Assembly: GCA_011947345.1 (NCBI GenBank)
Contig: JAAVTG010000586.1
Coordinates: forward strand, 806,001 to 870,000
Origin: Phytophthora quininea
Lineage: Eukaryota; Oomycota; Peronosporomycetes; Peronosporales; Peronosporaceae
Length of the DNA: 64,000 nucleotides
Direction of reading: 5' to 3'
The notes beneath the pieces were generated by a model. That model was given only the letters and a program-made list of their open reading frames with translations. It was not told the origin of the DNA and did no database searches. This document shows, one piece after another, positions 30,858 to 41,429 of this stretch (positions are counted from its first letter, which is position 1; the number at the start of each line of letters is the position of its first letter). A program made the translations under genes and the position numbers.

Positions 30858-33571
30858 TTACATCTTCATTTTCACCAAAGTCCTCTCCGACAACCTTTGC
30901 AGTCGCTTCTCTTCTGCAAGAGCGTCATCTGGCGGCTTTGCCCAAGCAATTATATCCTTTGTAAGAGGAGCAAGCGTACGAAAAACCTTGCGCGAAGTTA
31001 CACGCGATACAAGCAAGTATGGCTGCTGCCGTTTGTTAGTTAGGCGGTTTTATGATCTCCATTCGGTCACGACCATGTCACTCAATGTCTCGCCTTGCAC
31101 TTTATACACCGTCGACGCCACGGAGCATACCATGGGAAACTGCTCAATTCGAAGAGATAGCGATCGTGGATTTCCTAAGCTGCTCGGGGCCAATTTGATG
31201 TCACAATCTGCAAACGGACGTGCATCGGAAAACAGGGGAATAAATCTGAATCAATAGAGCCCAGCATTGATTTGGCCGACTGTCCTCGAGGAATCCTCAC
31301 AATGACCGCAGGAGGTGGGATGCTCGGGATTATGACGGTCACATTTGCTGCACTATCGTGAACAATGCAAAACGTGGTGCCCGGGCTGAAGATAATCGTT
31401 TCTAAAGTCCCATCTGTCCCGTTCGCTGCCATTTTTTCCGCTCTAACGTTTTGCGTAAGTTGCACTGGCATGCCCACAATTAGGTCTAGATATGGCGCCA
31501 TTCTGCCAAACTTTGAGTCGGGTAGCGCCATCACTGTCCTAACCTCTGATGCTCCTAACTTTGCCAGTTTTCCTTGGAAGTTTGCGACTACTCGGACAGG
31601 GTACTCTCCTTCTGGTTGCAATTTTGCGGCTGTATGAATGAACAAATTGTTGATCGAGAGGCGCGTTACATTGTCGGGCGTGATGAAGGATGGTACCGTG
31701 TTACCAGGTCTCCAGTCATTAAACACCGTCTGGGTGTTGCCAACAACGCGAGAGTTGATAATTTCGACAAATTCAGGCAGCCACGCTCCCTGTCGAGCAT
31801 TCCTGCACCCTCGACCCCACTCTGGGTCCCCTCGAAAACGAACAGACTCCTCCAAAACAATAACATCGGTAAAAGATAGCCACAACTGGTAGCCCGCAAG
31901 ATCATTAGATGTGGGTCGACGCCTACCCGTCCAGGGTTCTTTGTACAGAGGTTCTCCTCCTACTGGAGGCAGCTGCAGGAAGTCACCGACTAATATCACA
32001 TGAATACCTCCAAACGCAACACCAGGTACTCGTTTCGCTACCCGTAGCAGTTTGTCTAACTGAGCAAGCTGGGACTTCCTCATCATTGACACTTCGTCGA
32101 TCACTAATATGTCCACGCAGGCCACAGCAATTGCATTCTGTTTTCTGCGAAGCTGAACCATGAGACTGGCTAGCGTTCGGCCACTAATGACGGTGGCGGC
32201 CTTCCCCGTGAGGACAGTCTTCACTATGCAATCGGGGCGCTGCCAACTAGAGCAAAGCGCCTGAACGGCATCGAGTACTCTACTCTTACCAGTGCCTCCT
32301 TCACCGCCCAAAAACATTCTGAGTTGGTCTCTCTCTAGGGACTCGTTTACATTGCCGTCCAGGTATGATGCGCCCTCGATGTGCCTCCATCTATTCAGCA
32401 ATGCTCGTCCAATGAGCTTGAAAGCGTAGTGCTGCTTTTCGTTGAGTGTGAAATCTCGTGATATGTCTGCTATCGTAGCGTAGCTCTTTGTCTGCTGAGG
32501 AGCTGTTAGAACACGAGATGAATCCCACACCATCGTCGATTCATCTAATGCATCCGCCAACACTTCAATAACTCGAGTTTCACAGAGTCGAGCTTCATCA
32601 GGGGATGGAGCTTCACGAAGGTTGCAATCTGTAGCCGTGCTCTTGACCCATTTGCGCATATCAGCGATGTCGGGGAAGCTGTCTGGTGTTGCTGCCTGGA
32701 GCTGATGCGCTACTGTACTTTGACCGCTGCCTTCTAGCATGCAATGAGCTTTAAAGACGCTTAGGATTTTAGCTACGCGGCTATCGGGAATAGCTGCAGT
32801 AGGGAACACAGCTGGGTGAAGTGCTTGGCTGTCTAGTACTACGTCATCTCTGCTGACATCTTCTAACCACGGGTTAGCGAAGGCACCCACGTCATCACCA
32901 GGTTCGAGTTCATCATCGCTGCCGTCAAAGTCCACAGCGCCATACAATGAATCACAATCGCTATCGCTGCCATCCTCATCACCGTCATCAGTTCCCGGGC
33001 TCGTGTTATCGTTAGACGCGTTATCCACGTGTGAGCTTGCTTTTTCTGCCCCACCGTGATAATCGTGGATATGATCCATGATTGCCTTTACGAAATCAGA
33101 ACGCGTTGGCATCCATTCATCGTATGCATGCAGCCACTGCTCACCGGCGTTATCAGTCGAGCCAGTTAGGTCTGATAACTCTAGAAATGGCTTGAACAAA
33201 ATAAGTGATAGTATTGCATGTTTGTAGCGAATCTCATTGGGCGAGTGCTCATTGACGAAAGGTAGTCGAATACCCTGGATAACTGGGACAACTTCTTGAT
33301 ACCGCTTTCCCAAAGTATGTGTACGGTGCAACGGGTGGTCGGCCTTGAACGGATATTTTGATGGCCTTGCAAAAGTGTTTTTCTTCCGGAAATACATCCT
33401 TGCAAATTCATAGAGATTGACACCGCTCAAGCTATCTGGTCGATAGAGATAGTCGTCTAAGAACGACACAGGATGATACCGTGGGGAGCTCCCATCGGGA
33501 CTTTCACCCACAAGTTGGCACGAATAGTTGTCAGTCGAGCACAGCTGGTGAACAATGTCTCGGAGCGGCAA
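30858..33571 (-). pseudogene. Helitron PIF1-like DNA helicase
   Basis: A long open frame of 798 codons (31175-33571) is followed, after a one-base shift near 31190, by the true C-terminus ending at TAA 30858-30860, with one further stop in the extension at about 31050. Visible motifs: Walker A GGEGGTGKS (about residues 421-429), motif Ia-like LTGKAATVI, Walker B VDILVIDEVSMM, motif III VGDFLQLPPVGG, and in the shifted part the motif VI-like STVYKVQGETL. PIF1-family enzymes unwind DNA 5' to 3' using ATP, and in Helitrons act with the Rep nuclease. An acidic stretch (DDGDEDGSDSDCDS) precedes the helicase. The catalytic motifs are intact; only the end is out of frame. Confidence 0.85.
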
Positions 33572-33788
33572 AAGACACAGCCTGAGCTTTCATAGCAACA
33601 CGAACCGCGATGGAGGTGCTTTCACGTCACCAAGCACCCTTTGAACGGCATGTGTTTATTGGCATTAGGATCCATTCCCAGCACGTGCTTAATAAACATA
33701 TCAACTTGATACATGAACAGGCGAGCAGAAGCACTGTCGTTGCCTAGGCTGGCTTCCCGTAATTCTGCTTTGCTAGGAAGCGAGGCTT

Positions 33789-35159
33789 CTAACATGTCAA
33801 AAGGGATTCAACTGACGTCTTCCCCGCGTAGTAGGCCGTGGCGAATGAATTAGCCGTGTTCGGAGTTAGCGTAAGAAATAATGTCGGCTGACCGAAGCGC
33901 ATTTGGTACGCGATTGCCTTCTGCCTGCATTTTACCCGCTCTGCGTTGCTACCCCAAACGGCAGCAAACGCCACTTCGACCGTCTTCAAAACTTTGTGCG
34001 CGATGGACTTCGTATTGCTGTCTGGTCGCCGCCCTTGCTGGCGCTGCTCGTTTTCGATTAGCGCACGCTTCAATTCACTAGCATTTAATGCCTCGTATCG
34101 ATCATACATCTGCGGGAATCGCTGGCAGCGAAATGCGTTCTGAGTGTACATGTTTTTCATGGAGATACGATCGAACGCAACCACTGTAAAGAGTTCATCT
34201 TCAGCGAACGTGCGGCTGGAGAGCATCGTGTAGTGCTTCACGCACTCTCGTTATGACACCGTAATGCGTCTTGCCTCTCCAGGATGCCCGCGGCCAAAGG
34301 GAAACAAATGAGGGAACATTTTGGCGAGCAGATTGCCAGAAACGTCCATTGATAACTTATTCGATCGCTTCACCAAAACCTGTCTATCGAGGCCGCGATC
34401 TCCAGCTCCATTGCTATCCGCATTTAGTTCCTCTGATAGCAGCACCCGTGACGCATCGGACAATCCGATTCTCCTTTCAACAACGTTCAGTTCATCGTTT
34501 TGGTTGTCTACCTGCCAGTCGCCAGCGTGGCCTCGAACATTTTCTTGATCCGCATTCATAGCGTTCTGTATCGCACCTCCTTCGTCTTCGATATGTTCAA
34601 TCGTAAGCTGACCGGCAAGCCCAGCCTCAATTAGTTCGTTCAGCGCACTGTTGTTCGGTGTCACAGATGCATACAGACAATTGTTGAGTCTATAGAAGTC
34701 CAAAACATCCCGTACGCGCTGGCCCCGAATCACATGCATTTTCTTGATCTTACTAGTCTGCTCCTCCGTAAAATCGCCAACCATGGCGACACGAAACGTA
34801 GAGACTTCTGAAATTGACCGAGGTAAAAGGGATACTGGTGGGCCTGGCGTACAGTCAAATACGATGCTGTGGGAGCGAATGCAGCGGTGTCTGCCACCAC
34901 GCATGACACGTGTCATGGCGGCAATGCTCACCAGTTGCGTCATGAAGCGCTCTGGTAATGTAAAACCTTGTGCATAACGATCTGGAAGAGCTCCAATAAA
35001 AAAATCCATTTGAAATGGCGAACTTAGGAAGACGCCCACGTTCAATGGAAGTAATGCAGGCGCTGCACACGGTAAACCACGCCGTTTAATGTCCACTGCG
35101 GTTGGTGTAACAGTGAAAACTGCGAGGAGAGACCACTGTATCTGCCAAATATACCACAC
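33789..35159 (-). pseudogene. Helitron DUF6570 / Helitron-like N-terminal region
   Basis: One frame from 35159 to 33789 is interrupted by a single TAA at 34251-34253. The first part has the DUF6570-like features (PFQMDFFIGALPD, then VIRGQRVRDVLDFYRLNN) and the block AKMFPHLFPFGRGHPGEA that precedes Helitron Rep. The second part has the Helitron-like N-terminal block QMRFGQPTLFLTLTPNTANS. A further segment in another frame (33600-33790) reads SARLFMYQVDMFIKHVLG and then breaks off before Rep. Confidence 0.75.
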
Positions 35160-35790
35160 ACGGCGGTGCTGTGTATTGATTTCTTAGCGCAATCGGGATT
35201 GTTGTGTCTGCCTCGGCCAAACTGCGTCGCATCTTAGCCATGTAGTTCCAGTCAGACGCCTCTTTCCGTACAGCTTCCTCTCGACGTACTAGCCGATCGC
35301 ATGAAACGCAAACGCATTCCTCCAATCCTTCCGGGCCCAGAGCTTGCTGAAGTCTTCTCAAGGCTTTACCACGGTCATCGTCACTGAGTGGTGTCAGCAG
35401 TCTTTTTCCACTTGGTTCAGCATAGGCGTCGGCAGCTGCAGTACTGCTACCACCGTTATCGTCTAAAGCCTTGGTGGTACCGAGTTTCTTAAGTGCAGCG
35501 TTGCTATCTTCAGCTGTCTTAGTGATACCGAGTTTCTTGAGCGCAGCGCTGCTATCGCCAGCAGTCTTGGTGGTAACGAGTTTATTGACTGCAGCATAGC
35601 TATTGCAAGCGGTCTTGGTGATACCTGACTTTTTTACTACAGTCCTGTCGTTCACCTTTGCTTTCTTAGCACCCGCTACGCGCTGGCGGTGTTTACGTTG
35701 ATACAGCCGGTTCCTCGCTCGAACGTCACGGGCTCGGTGCTGAGACTTCACAATAGCTCGTTCAAACGAAGCCAGCGCTGGAATGTCCAC
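35086..35790 (-). pseudogene. Helitron upstream block with short repeats and Cys motif
   Basis: This region is basic at its start (RARDVRARNRLYQRKHRQR). It then has four degenerate repeats of about 15 residues with the core TKTA-x-DS-x-AALKKLG, and a Cys cluster ECVCVSCDRLVRREE like the one that precedes DUF6570 in Helitron polyproteins. It overlaps the next block by a frame change near 35095 and follows the preceding block by a frame change near 35800, so all parts were probably one polyprotein. Confidence 0.6.
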
Positions 35791-36524
35791 TTCGCCATCT
35801 TTTCAAACGGTGTGAGATGGTCAAGTGGGTGGACACTTCCATGGCTCACGTCACCACCGAGAACTTCACTGGACTTGTCCCTGCCGGGTTCACTTTCCGT
35901 GTGAACAACGGCATTCTCCAGCTTGAAGGCATAGTCCAGATGCGTTAGCAGGTCATCTTCGTCCGATGGCACGCTATCGGGATCACCACCAGCTGTCTCT
36001 GGTGCTCTAACAACAGGCGATGTTGTACCGCCCCGTACCTGCAATTCTTCGTCCAACGAATGCTTCCTCTTCACACAATTCATTGCAAACAAAGCCACAG
36101 ATCCAACATCCAATTCACCATCTCGCTCAGACGCAGCATGATCATCATCACTGTTTGCACGGTTTACATTATCACCGATAGCACCGCCAGCGCCAATTCC
36201 ACTATCTTTCCCACCACCATACTCGGTAGCATTTTCCAGGTCGTAAGCAGCGTCCAAATGCGTCAACAGATCGTCTTCTTCCAAACTCGTACTCCATAGC
36301 CATTCAGAACCAGAGCTGTCGTTAACAAGCCTGCGACGAGCGTTATCACCACTGCGAGCTCCACGAGCGCCAGCAGCACCATCACATCCGCCAGCACCGT
36401 CACCATCACATCCGCGAGCACCGTCCCCATCGAGCACGGGACGAGCGCCATCACCACCACGAGCCCAATCACCGCGAACTCTGTATGTAGTGTATTCAAC
36501 ACGTGTTAGCTTGAATATTGGCAC
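35748..36524 (-). pseudogene. Helitron N-terminal acidic block
   Basis: Gly/Asp/Ala-rich start with repeats of GDGARGCDG type, then two copies of the motif DDLLTHLD-x-A-(Y/F)-x-LENA about 115 residues apart. The region is acidic overall and no catalytic domain is visible. Its end (HPLDHLTPFE) continues, after a one-base shift near 35805, into the basic block that starts DIPALASFERAIVKSQ. The true start may lie upstream of 36524. Confidence 0.5.
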
Positions 36525-37280
36525 TTTCGAAGCACGCTTACCTAGGTCGCTTTATCGCTACTGCAGCTCCTGTGATTGCGCCCGGATCCGCAGCCAACGC
36601 TGGACCTTCAGGAGACGTCTCATTGACCTGATCCCCGCCGCGCCGCCTACGCTTTCCACACGCCACAGCGTCCTCCCTTGCGGGCATGCCGACCGCTCCT
36701 CTGCCCCGCAAAATCCAGAATGACACCAGTCAGCGGGCGAAGAGCGGAGGGCTCCGACGTGAAGCGCAGAGGCAGCCTGGGCCATGCCTGCATTTCCAGG
36801 AGTCAGCAGCTGCTTCGAGGACATTCCCTCCAGGTTTTGACCAATTCGAACCTGTCGTGCGTGGACGCGACCAGCGGCGTCCTAGCTTCCTGCAGGGATG
36901 CGCGTGAGCCACGCGCTCCATTATGAAGCCTGCTTGTGGGGCCTGCTCGCTAGGAAGCGCGCGCTGCTTTAGCGGGCGCCTGCGGCGCCCGATCTGTTCC
37001 GTAGAGTCATGTTTTGTGCTTCAGTTGAAATTCACTGAGAAAAGCGAATTATCCTCATACAATTGCCTCGATAGATGAAACTACTCTTCTCCGTTTCTTA
37101 TGTAATTCACACTAAATACCGGTGAGACAGGAAGAAGCCTTTCGCCGAGTGCCTTGTCCACATACTCTTGTGTGTAGTTGTGTAAAAATACCGGTATCTG
37201 ACAAATCCCTGTGTGTTGTAAAAAAATAGTAGTAACGACAGTTCTTACGAACTGCAAATTCTGTATACCATAAAAAGTAA
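36525..37280. other. GC-rich intergenic region, no gene
   Basis: Overlapping frames on both strands have no domains. Contains the strong hairpin at 36973-36991. Confidence 0.4.
36973..36991. repeat. Perfect 8-bp hairpin followed by CTAA on the minus strand
   Basis: CGGGCGCC-TGC-GGCGCCCG. On the minus strand the hairpin is followed directly by CTAA, which resembles the 3' end of a Helitron (hairpin then CTRR). It lies upstream of the Helitron coding blocks at 30858-36524, so it would have to belong to another element. Not proven. Confidence 0.35.
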
Positions 37281-37283
37281 ATT

Positions 37284-38761
37284 TCAGTCGCTGCACGTGG
37301 TCTCCTTTTTGGAAAGTGAGTCCAGCACTGCATCAAACAGATACACGACGGTCTTCTCATAGTTTTGAATGACTGCCTCGGTCGTTGTTCCCACCGACTC
37401 TGTCCAGGTCCCGTCATCCGGAAGACTTGGAAGCATCCGAGCGCAAGCGCGAAATATTGTCGCGTTCTCCGGGTCCTCTTCTGACGGCTCGAACACACAA
37501 CTACAACGCATAAGCTGTTACGTTTGATGTATAACCACGAGAATAAGCTGCACGAACCATCCTTTCTGATGAATTTCCATCGGTGAAGCTCCATCGTGTT
37601 GGGATTCCCCGTCGCATTCCCACACAAATGTCAACTTGTTTGGCTCGGTATACCGCCGAACAGCAATATTACCCAGGAGTTGGGCAGCACCCGTCGGGTT
37701 ACTCACTTTGCAATGGCCAAACATTTCATTCCCTTGACGTTGAAGAGCCTATCAGGACGTGCAACACCGATCATCAGTCCCAGTAGATAATCATTAAGTC
37801 GCCTCAGTTACTATACCATATGAAAGTCCTCGTGGCCATTCGAACTCGACAGGAAGTCCCACGCATGATCTCCGATGCGGTGGATCCCGAACGGGATAAA
37901 TCTGCTTTCCATAAACTGCAAACACATCCGTGGGCCATGGTCTCCGACCAATTCCATCTCCATGTTCATCTTTCTGCAGCCCACTCCGATTGTTGTAGGT
38001 GTCGTCGCTTTCTGTAGAAGAGAGCCAACGCCATCGCTATAAACCGACGAAATGTTTTGAAAGAGATGGCCGTACAGCTCTTTGGACTTGGAGTGGTAGA
38101 GCGCATTGGATTCCACGTCCGAACACCCAGGTGCAATGTCCGTCTCCTGTAGCACGCAACATAAGTACAATATATAAATAAAAGCAATACGATATCCCCA
38201 TACTTTCAGGTCGGGCGTCTTCTCCAGCGCCTTGTGCATGGCCTTGACCGACTTGACCTGCTCCTTGATCATTTGTCTGAGTCGGGCGTTCTCGCCCACG
38301 GCCTTCTGCCTCTCGGCCATCATCTGGTTGGAGATGTGTCTCCAGAACTGTCCTGCGCCTGGTTTGTCTCGTCCTGTCGAGTGGTTTAACACTCGCAGCT
38401 TCTTCTCCAGCTCAGCTGCGACGGCTCGTAGATGGTCCAGCTCGTGTTTCCTCCGTTTCCTCTTTGGTCTGGGCTTGTCTTCCGTCTTGTGGGGCTCCAA
38501 CATCCTCTTCGTGGTCTTGTCCTCGGCACTGGAGGACGCAGCGTCCTCCGAGACGCTCGTGGCCTTGTCGTCGTCCGACGCCAGCGACTCCATGAAGTCC
38601 GCGAAGGCTTTTTCCGACGAGAAGACGTCCCCATCCAGCACCACGTCCACAGAGGGGCCAGCGCTGGCTGCGGACTGCACGTTGGCCTTGTCCAGACCCA
38701 CGTCTATACCTGTGAGCACGTCCAGCAGCTCCGCCTCCGAGAAGAGCGCGTCCTGCCGCAT
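37284..38761 (-). CDS. bZIP/START-like protein, M96-type family, one internal stop
   Basis: Three exons: 38204-38761, 37818-38146 and 37284-37749. Intron 1 (38147-38203, 57 nt, GTATGG...CTACAG) and intron 2 (37750-37817, 68 nt, GTATAG...GATAG) both join in phase 0. The N-terminus is acidic. Next come the basic patch PRPKRKRRKHELDHLR and a heptad-rich coiled coil (bZIP-like, about residues 95-180), then a region such as GPRMCLQFMESRFIPFGIH and YTEPNKLTFVWECDG, which fits the START-like second half seen in oomycete 'M96 mating-specific' proteins. A TAA at 37518-37520 interrupts the last exon in frame. Without it the frame runs on to 37284. Probably nuclear or DNA-binding; role unknown. Two broken paralogues lie nearby (39061-39210 and 40741-41353). 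Confidence 0.65.
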
Positions 38762-39060
38762 TATTGATATGATCGATACAAAAAGTAAGTTAATGGGAAT
38801 GACGGTGGAAAAGTTTCAAAACAAGGTGCAATCGAAGAAAAAGCAAGTTGAAGCGAGTGATACTTTCAGGCTGTCTCCAGGGAGTTCTTGATGGCGTCGA
38901 AGACTTGCGTCACCTTTCTGCAGCGCTGCATAATTGCTGCAGTCACTTTAAGTCACTGACTAGGTCACGGGGAAGCTTGGAGTCACTTGGCCAAATGCAC
39001 GAAATATTGTCGAGGTCTCATTAGATGACTGAAACTTTGATTAGTACGCAGTGTTTCCAA

Positions 39061-39210
39061 GGCTGCTAAAACCAACATCATCGTACAATCCTTTGTGAAG
39101 CACTCGCATGGAGCCACTGCTATGGGGATACCCTCCATCGCACTCCCACACGAACGTCAATTTAGTTGGCTCGCAGAATCGACAAACCACCATATTGTCT
39201 GGCAGTCGGG
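39061..39210 (-). pseudogene. M96-type START-like fragment
   Basis: Minus strand reads NMVVCRFCEPTKLTFVWECD, then HSSGSMRVLHKGL. It is clearly homologous to the last exon of the gene at 37284-38761 (VRRYTEPNKLTFVWECDGES, MEIHQKGW). Only about 50 codons remain, and they abut an ankyrin fragment at about 39225. Confidence 0.65.
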
Positions 39211-39224
39211 AAACGGTGGAGTTG

Positions 39225-39532
39225 CCCCACCTTTAGACGCTGCCACCGCAGCTGCCTGCTCCAGAGCTTCTAGCACAGCATAGTCCAGCTTCTCCGCATA
39301 CCAACCAACGAACCGTTCGAACAAAGAGTTGCATACTTTTGCCTCTCCATGAGCAGCAGCGAATACGAACGCGTCCGACGTCCGACTTGACCACCTCCAC
39401 CACGAGCTCCTCTGGTAGAATCGACAACGCCTCGATCAACTGCACGACATGTGGCAGTGCACGAATCCGAGCCGGCAGCGACGCGGTCCTCTGAACGTCC
39501 AGCTGGAGAGCAGCGACGCTTATTAGTTCCAT
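39225..39532 (-). pseudogene. Ankyrin-protein N-terminal fragment
   Basis: The start reads LPARIRALPHVVQLIEALSI, the LPHVV module shared by all ankyrin genes in this window. After a frame change near 39385 it continues AEKLDYAVLEALEQAAAVAA, matching the first repeats of the neighbouring gene at 39604. The fragment then stops and M96-type sequence begins. Confidence 0.6.
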
Positions 39533-39603
39533 TTGGATTCGCTTCCTTTCGAGATCTTCAAAAGTGATTTGCGAATGCCACTTCCCGCCAAAAGTTTGAA
39601 ACC

Positions 39604-40422
39604 ATGGCGGTCACCACCCGAGCACGGAAGCGAGCGCAGCAGAAGAGTATTGCGCAGTCTGCCGACACGAAGCGCGTTCTTAAATGTACCAACACGAGCA
39701 CTCAGAAGAATGTGAAGGCGACGACGAAGCGGCAGGGACAAGCTCCTAACCACAAGTACAAGAAGCTCAAGCACGCGAATTTACCCGACCAAGTCCAGTC
39801 GCTCCCGCACGTTATGAGGCGGATCGACGAGCTAACGATGGAACCTCAAGAATCGATTATACAAGCAGTGGCAACCGGTCAACAAAAATGGCTGCAGTGG
39901 CTCCTAAAGCGCTCGGATTGCTCCATGGCGGACGCACTCGCGTTTGCGGCGAGCCATGGCCTCCTCAAGGCCGTGAAGTTGCTGATGCCTCGAGTGATCG
40001 ATCCTTGGGATGGAAAACTCGACTATGGTGCTCTGCAGAAGGCCGCAGTGGCTGCTGCCAGGAACGGTTATTTAGAAGTAGTGAAGGTGTTGCTATTAAA
40101 GATTGAGGAATATCTCGACGAGGAAGAGAGCGAAGATGAGGACAGGGAGTTTGTGTACTATCATTCCGATGAGCTCGAGGAAAAACACGACGCAGCGTGG
40201 GCGGTTCTTGATGAAGCGGCGCAGCATGGGCACTTCGACATCGTCAAGTTCGCTGCAGACTACGCGATCGAGAGCGATTACGATTTGACCTGCGAACGGA
40301 GCACGGCACTGGACTCTGCCAATGAAAAGGAGATACCGAGATGGAAGAATTCCTACTCGATCGGTACGACTGGGGGCCCGACAAGGTCTACAACGGATCT
40401 TACAACTGAGGACAGCTCGTAG
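39604..40422 (+). CDS. Ankyrin-repeat protein, 3' end frameshifted
   Basis: ATG at 39604; 272 codons. A basic, NLS-like start (TTRARKRAQQKS and a Lys-rich stretch to residue 60) is followed by the LPHVMRRIDELTMEPQESII module and degenerate ankyrin repeats: ALAFAASHGLLKAVKLLMPR, AAVAAARNGYLEVVKVLLLK and AAQHGHFDIVKFAADYAI. Near 40310-40325 the homologous frame shifts by one base (EMEEFLLDRYDWGPDKVYN) and then stops, so the real coding end is uncertain. The next repeats are missing. Ankyrin repeats bind other proteins; no partner can be named. Divergently oriented from the fragment at 39225-39532. Confidence 0.65.
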   Translation: MAVTTRARKRAQQKSIAQSADTKRVLKCTNTSTQKNVKATTKRQGQAPNHKYKKLKHANLPDQVQSLPHVMRRIDELTMEPQESIIQAVATGQQKWLQWLLKRSDCSMADALAFAASHGLLKAVKLLMPRVIDPWDGKLDYGALQKAAVAAARNGYLEVVKVLLLKIEEYLDEEESEDEDREFVYYHSDELEEKHDAAWAVLDEAAQHGHFDIVKFAADYAIESDYDLTCERSTALDSANEKEIPRWKNSYSIGTTGGPTRSTTDLTTEDSS

Positions 40423-40740
40423 TGTAACGCGCCAGAAGACCGCGGCATTTCTTCCATATACAATCATTCCAACTCAATTGAGCGACTCCGTGCATCATTT
40501 CACAATTCAACCGTGAAGACACAGAACAACGCAATGTGCGCGAAGAAGTACCAGCGTCATTCATCTCGTGAACGAAACTGTTCGACGTTCTTGCGGACAT
40601 TGGCAGGGACGAATGGAGAGGAGAAGTCTACATAAGCACTGGGGATGTTTTAGCGTCCGAGCTAACGTTCGCGGGGTTCATGGGGCGAGTCGACATCACC
40701 AGGAGAGACAACAACAATCACCACTACGAACAAACGCGCT
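40423..40740 (+). other. Unassigned coding-like stretch
   Basis: Reads LFDVLADIGRDEWRGEVYIS and then DVLASELTFAGFMGRVDITR in one open frame without a start. Not recognised. It lies between an ankyrin gene and an M96-type pseudogene. Confidence 0.3.
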
Positions 40741-41353
40741 ATGGAACCTTGCGCAGTTCCCAAGCAAAAAAGGAAGCGCCCCAAACAGGAGATCGACCAC
40801 GTTCGCACGGTTGTGGGGAAGCTGGAGGAGAAGCTTGCGGCGTTGAGCCGTTCGTCAAGTCATAGCAATTCTGCCATTGGGCTGCTCTAGCACAACGTTC
40901 TGAAGCAAAGATTGCGAGATAGTCGAAGATCTGTGAGCGAAAATACTCGGTTGTGAGCACTGATCGAGGAACAAGTGAAGCCTCTGAAGGCGATGAAGAG
41001 GGCAATCGAGAAAATTCCGGACTTGAGCGTACGTAGTCGGTAAGCTGTGCGTTGATTCTGTGCGAGTGCGAGTCGGTGACAAGATTCTGCTTTTGTTGCT
41101 GTAGCCGACAGAGCTCTGCAATTCGCCGCTGAACAAGCTACGCCAAGGCCCGATCAAGTATAGCAAGTGCGTCAATGATCTTCCACAGACGACGCACATT
41201 CCGCCTCCAACTGCGCTTGGCACCAGAACAATGGTAATGAAAATGGATGGCGACTCTTGCCCTCGCATGTGTCTCCAGTACGTGGAGAGCAAGCTGATCC
41301 CAATTGACTTTTGTGTCTGGGAGGCCATGCCTGGAACTTGCTGTAGGAAATGG
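40741..41353 (+). pseudogene. M96-type bZIP/START-like pseudogene
   Basis: Starts MEPCAVPKQKRKRPKQEIDH with a coiled coil (VVGKLEEKLAALS), then two in-frame stops, then IEEQVKPLKAMKRAIEKIPD. The intron 41029-41104 (76 nt) is at the same place as intron 1 of the gene at 37284-38761. Exon 2 reads PTELCNSPLNKLRQGPIKYS, then MKMDGDSCPRMCLQYVESKL. It is a paralogue in opposite orientation, broken by stops and cut off at its 3' end. Confidence 0.75.
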
Positions 41354-41429
41354 TCAGTTGCCTCACTTGTTATTTGTCGTTACAGTCACAGGTCATCAAC
41401 ATGTTATGGCATTAGTTTCTTCAAATCCA

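Larger units (their letters stand above)
30858..36524 (-). mobile_element. Decayed Helitron with PIF1-type helicase
   Basis: Minus-strand coding blocks occur in Helitron order: acidic N-terminal region, Cys motif, DUF6570-like and Helitron-like N-terminal domains, then a PIF1-type helicase. Several frameshifts and at least one nonsense codon separate them. The Rep nuclease core (HUH motif and catalytic tyrosines), expected between about 33600 and 33700, is missing: the sequence jumps from the pre-Rep block directly to helicase-side sequence. Neither a 5' TC end nor a 3' hairpin with CTRR could be placed with confidence. Helitrons move by rolling-circle replication; without Rep this copy cannot do so. 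Confidence 0.8.

Noticed and set aside
35086..36524. Two independent host genes upstream of the Helitron DUF6570 block
   Set aside because: Frame changes at the overlaps, the Cys motif and the collinear order fit one decayed Helitron polyprotein better.
36558..36926. Overlapping GC-rich frames upstream of the Helitron
   Set aside because: Both strands are open simply because of base composition; no motif supports either.
38232..38891. 220-codon plus-strand frame
   Set aside because: Lies antisense to exon 1 of the M96-type gene; Ser/Leu-rich composition is typical of an antisense shadow.
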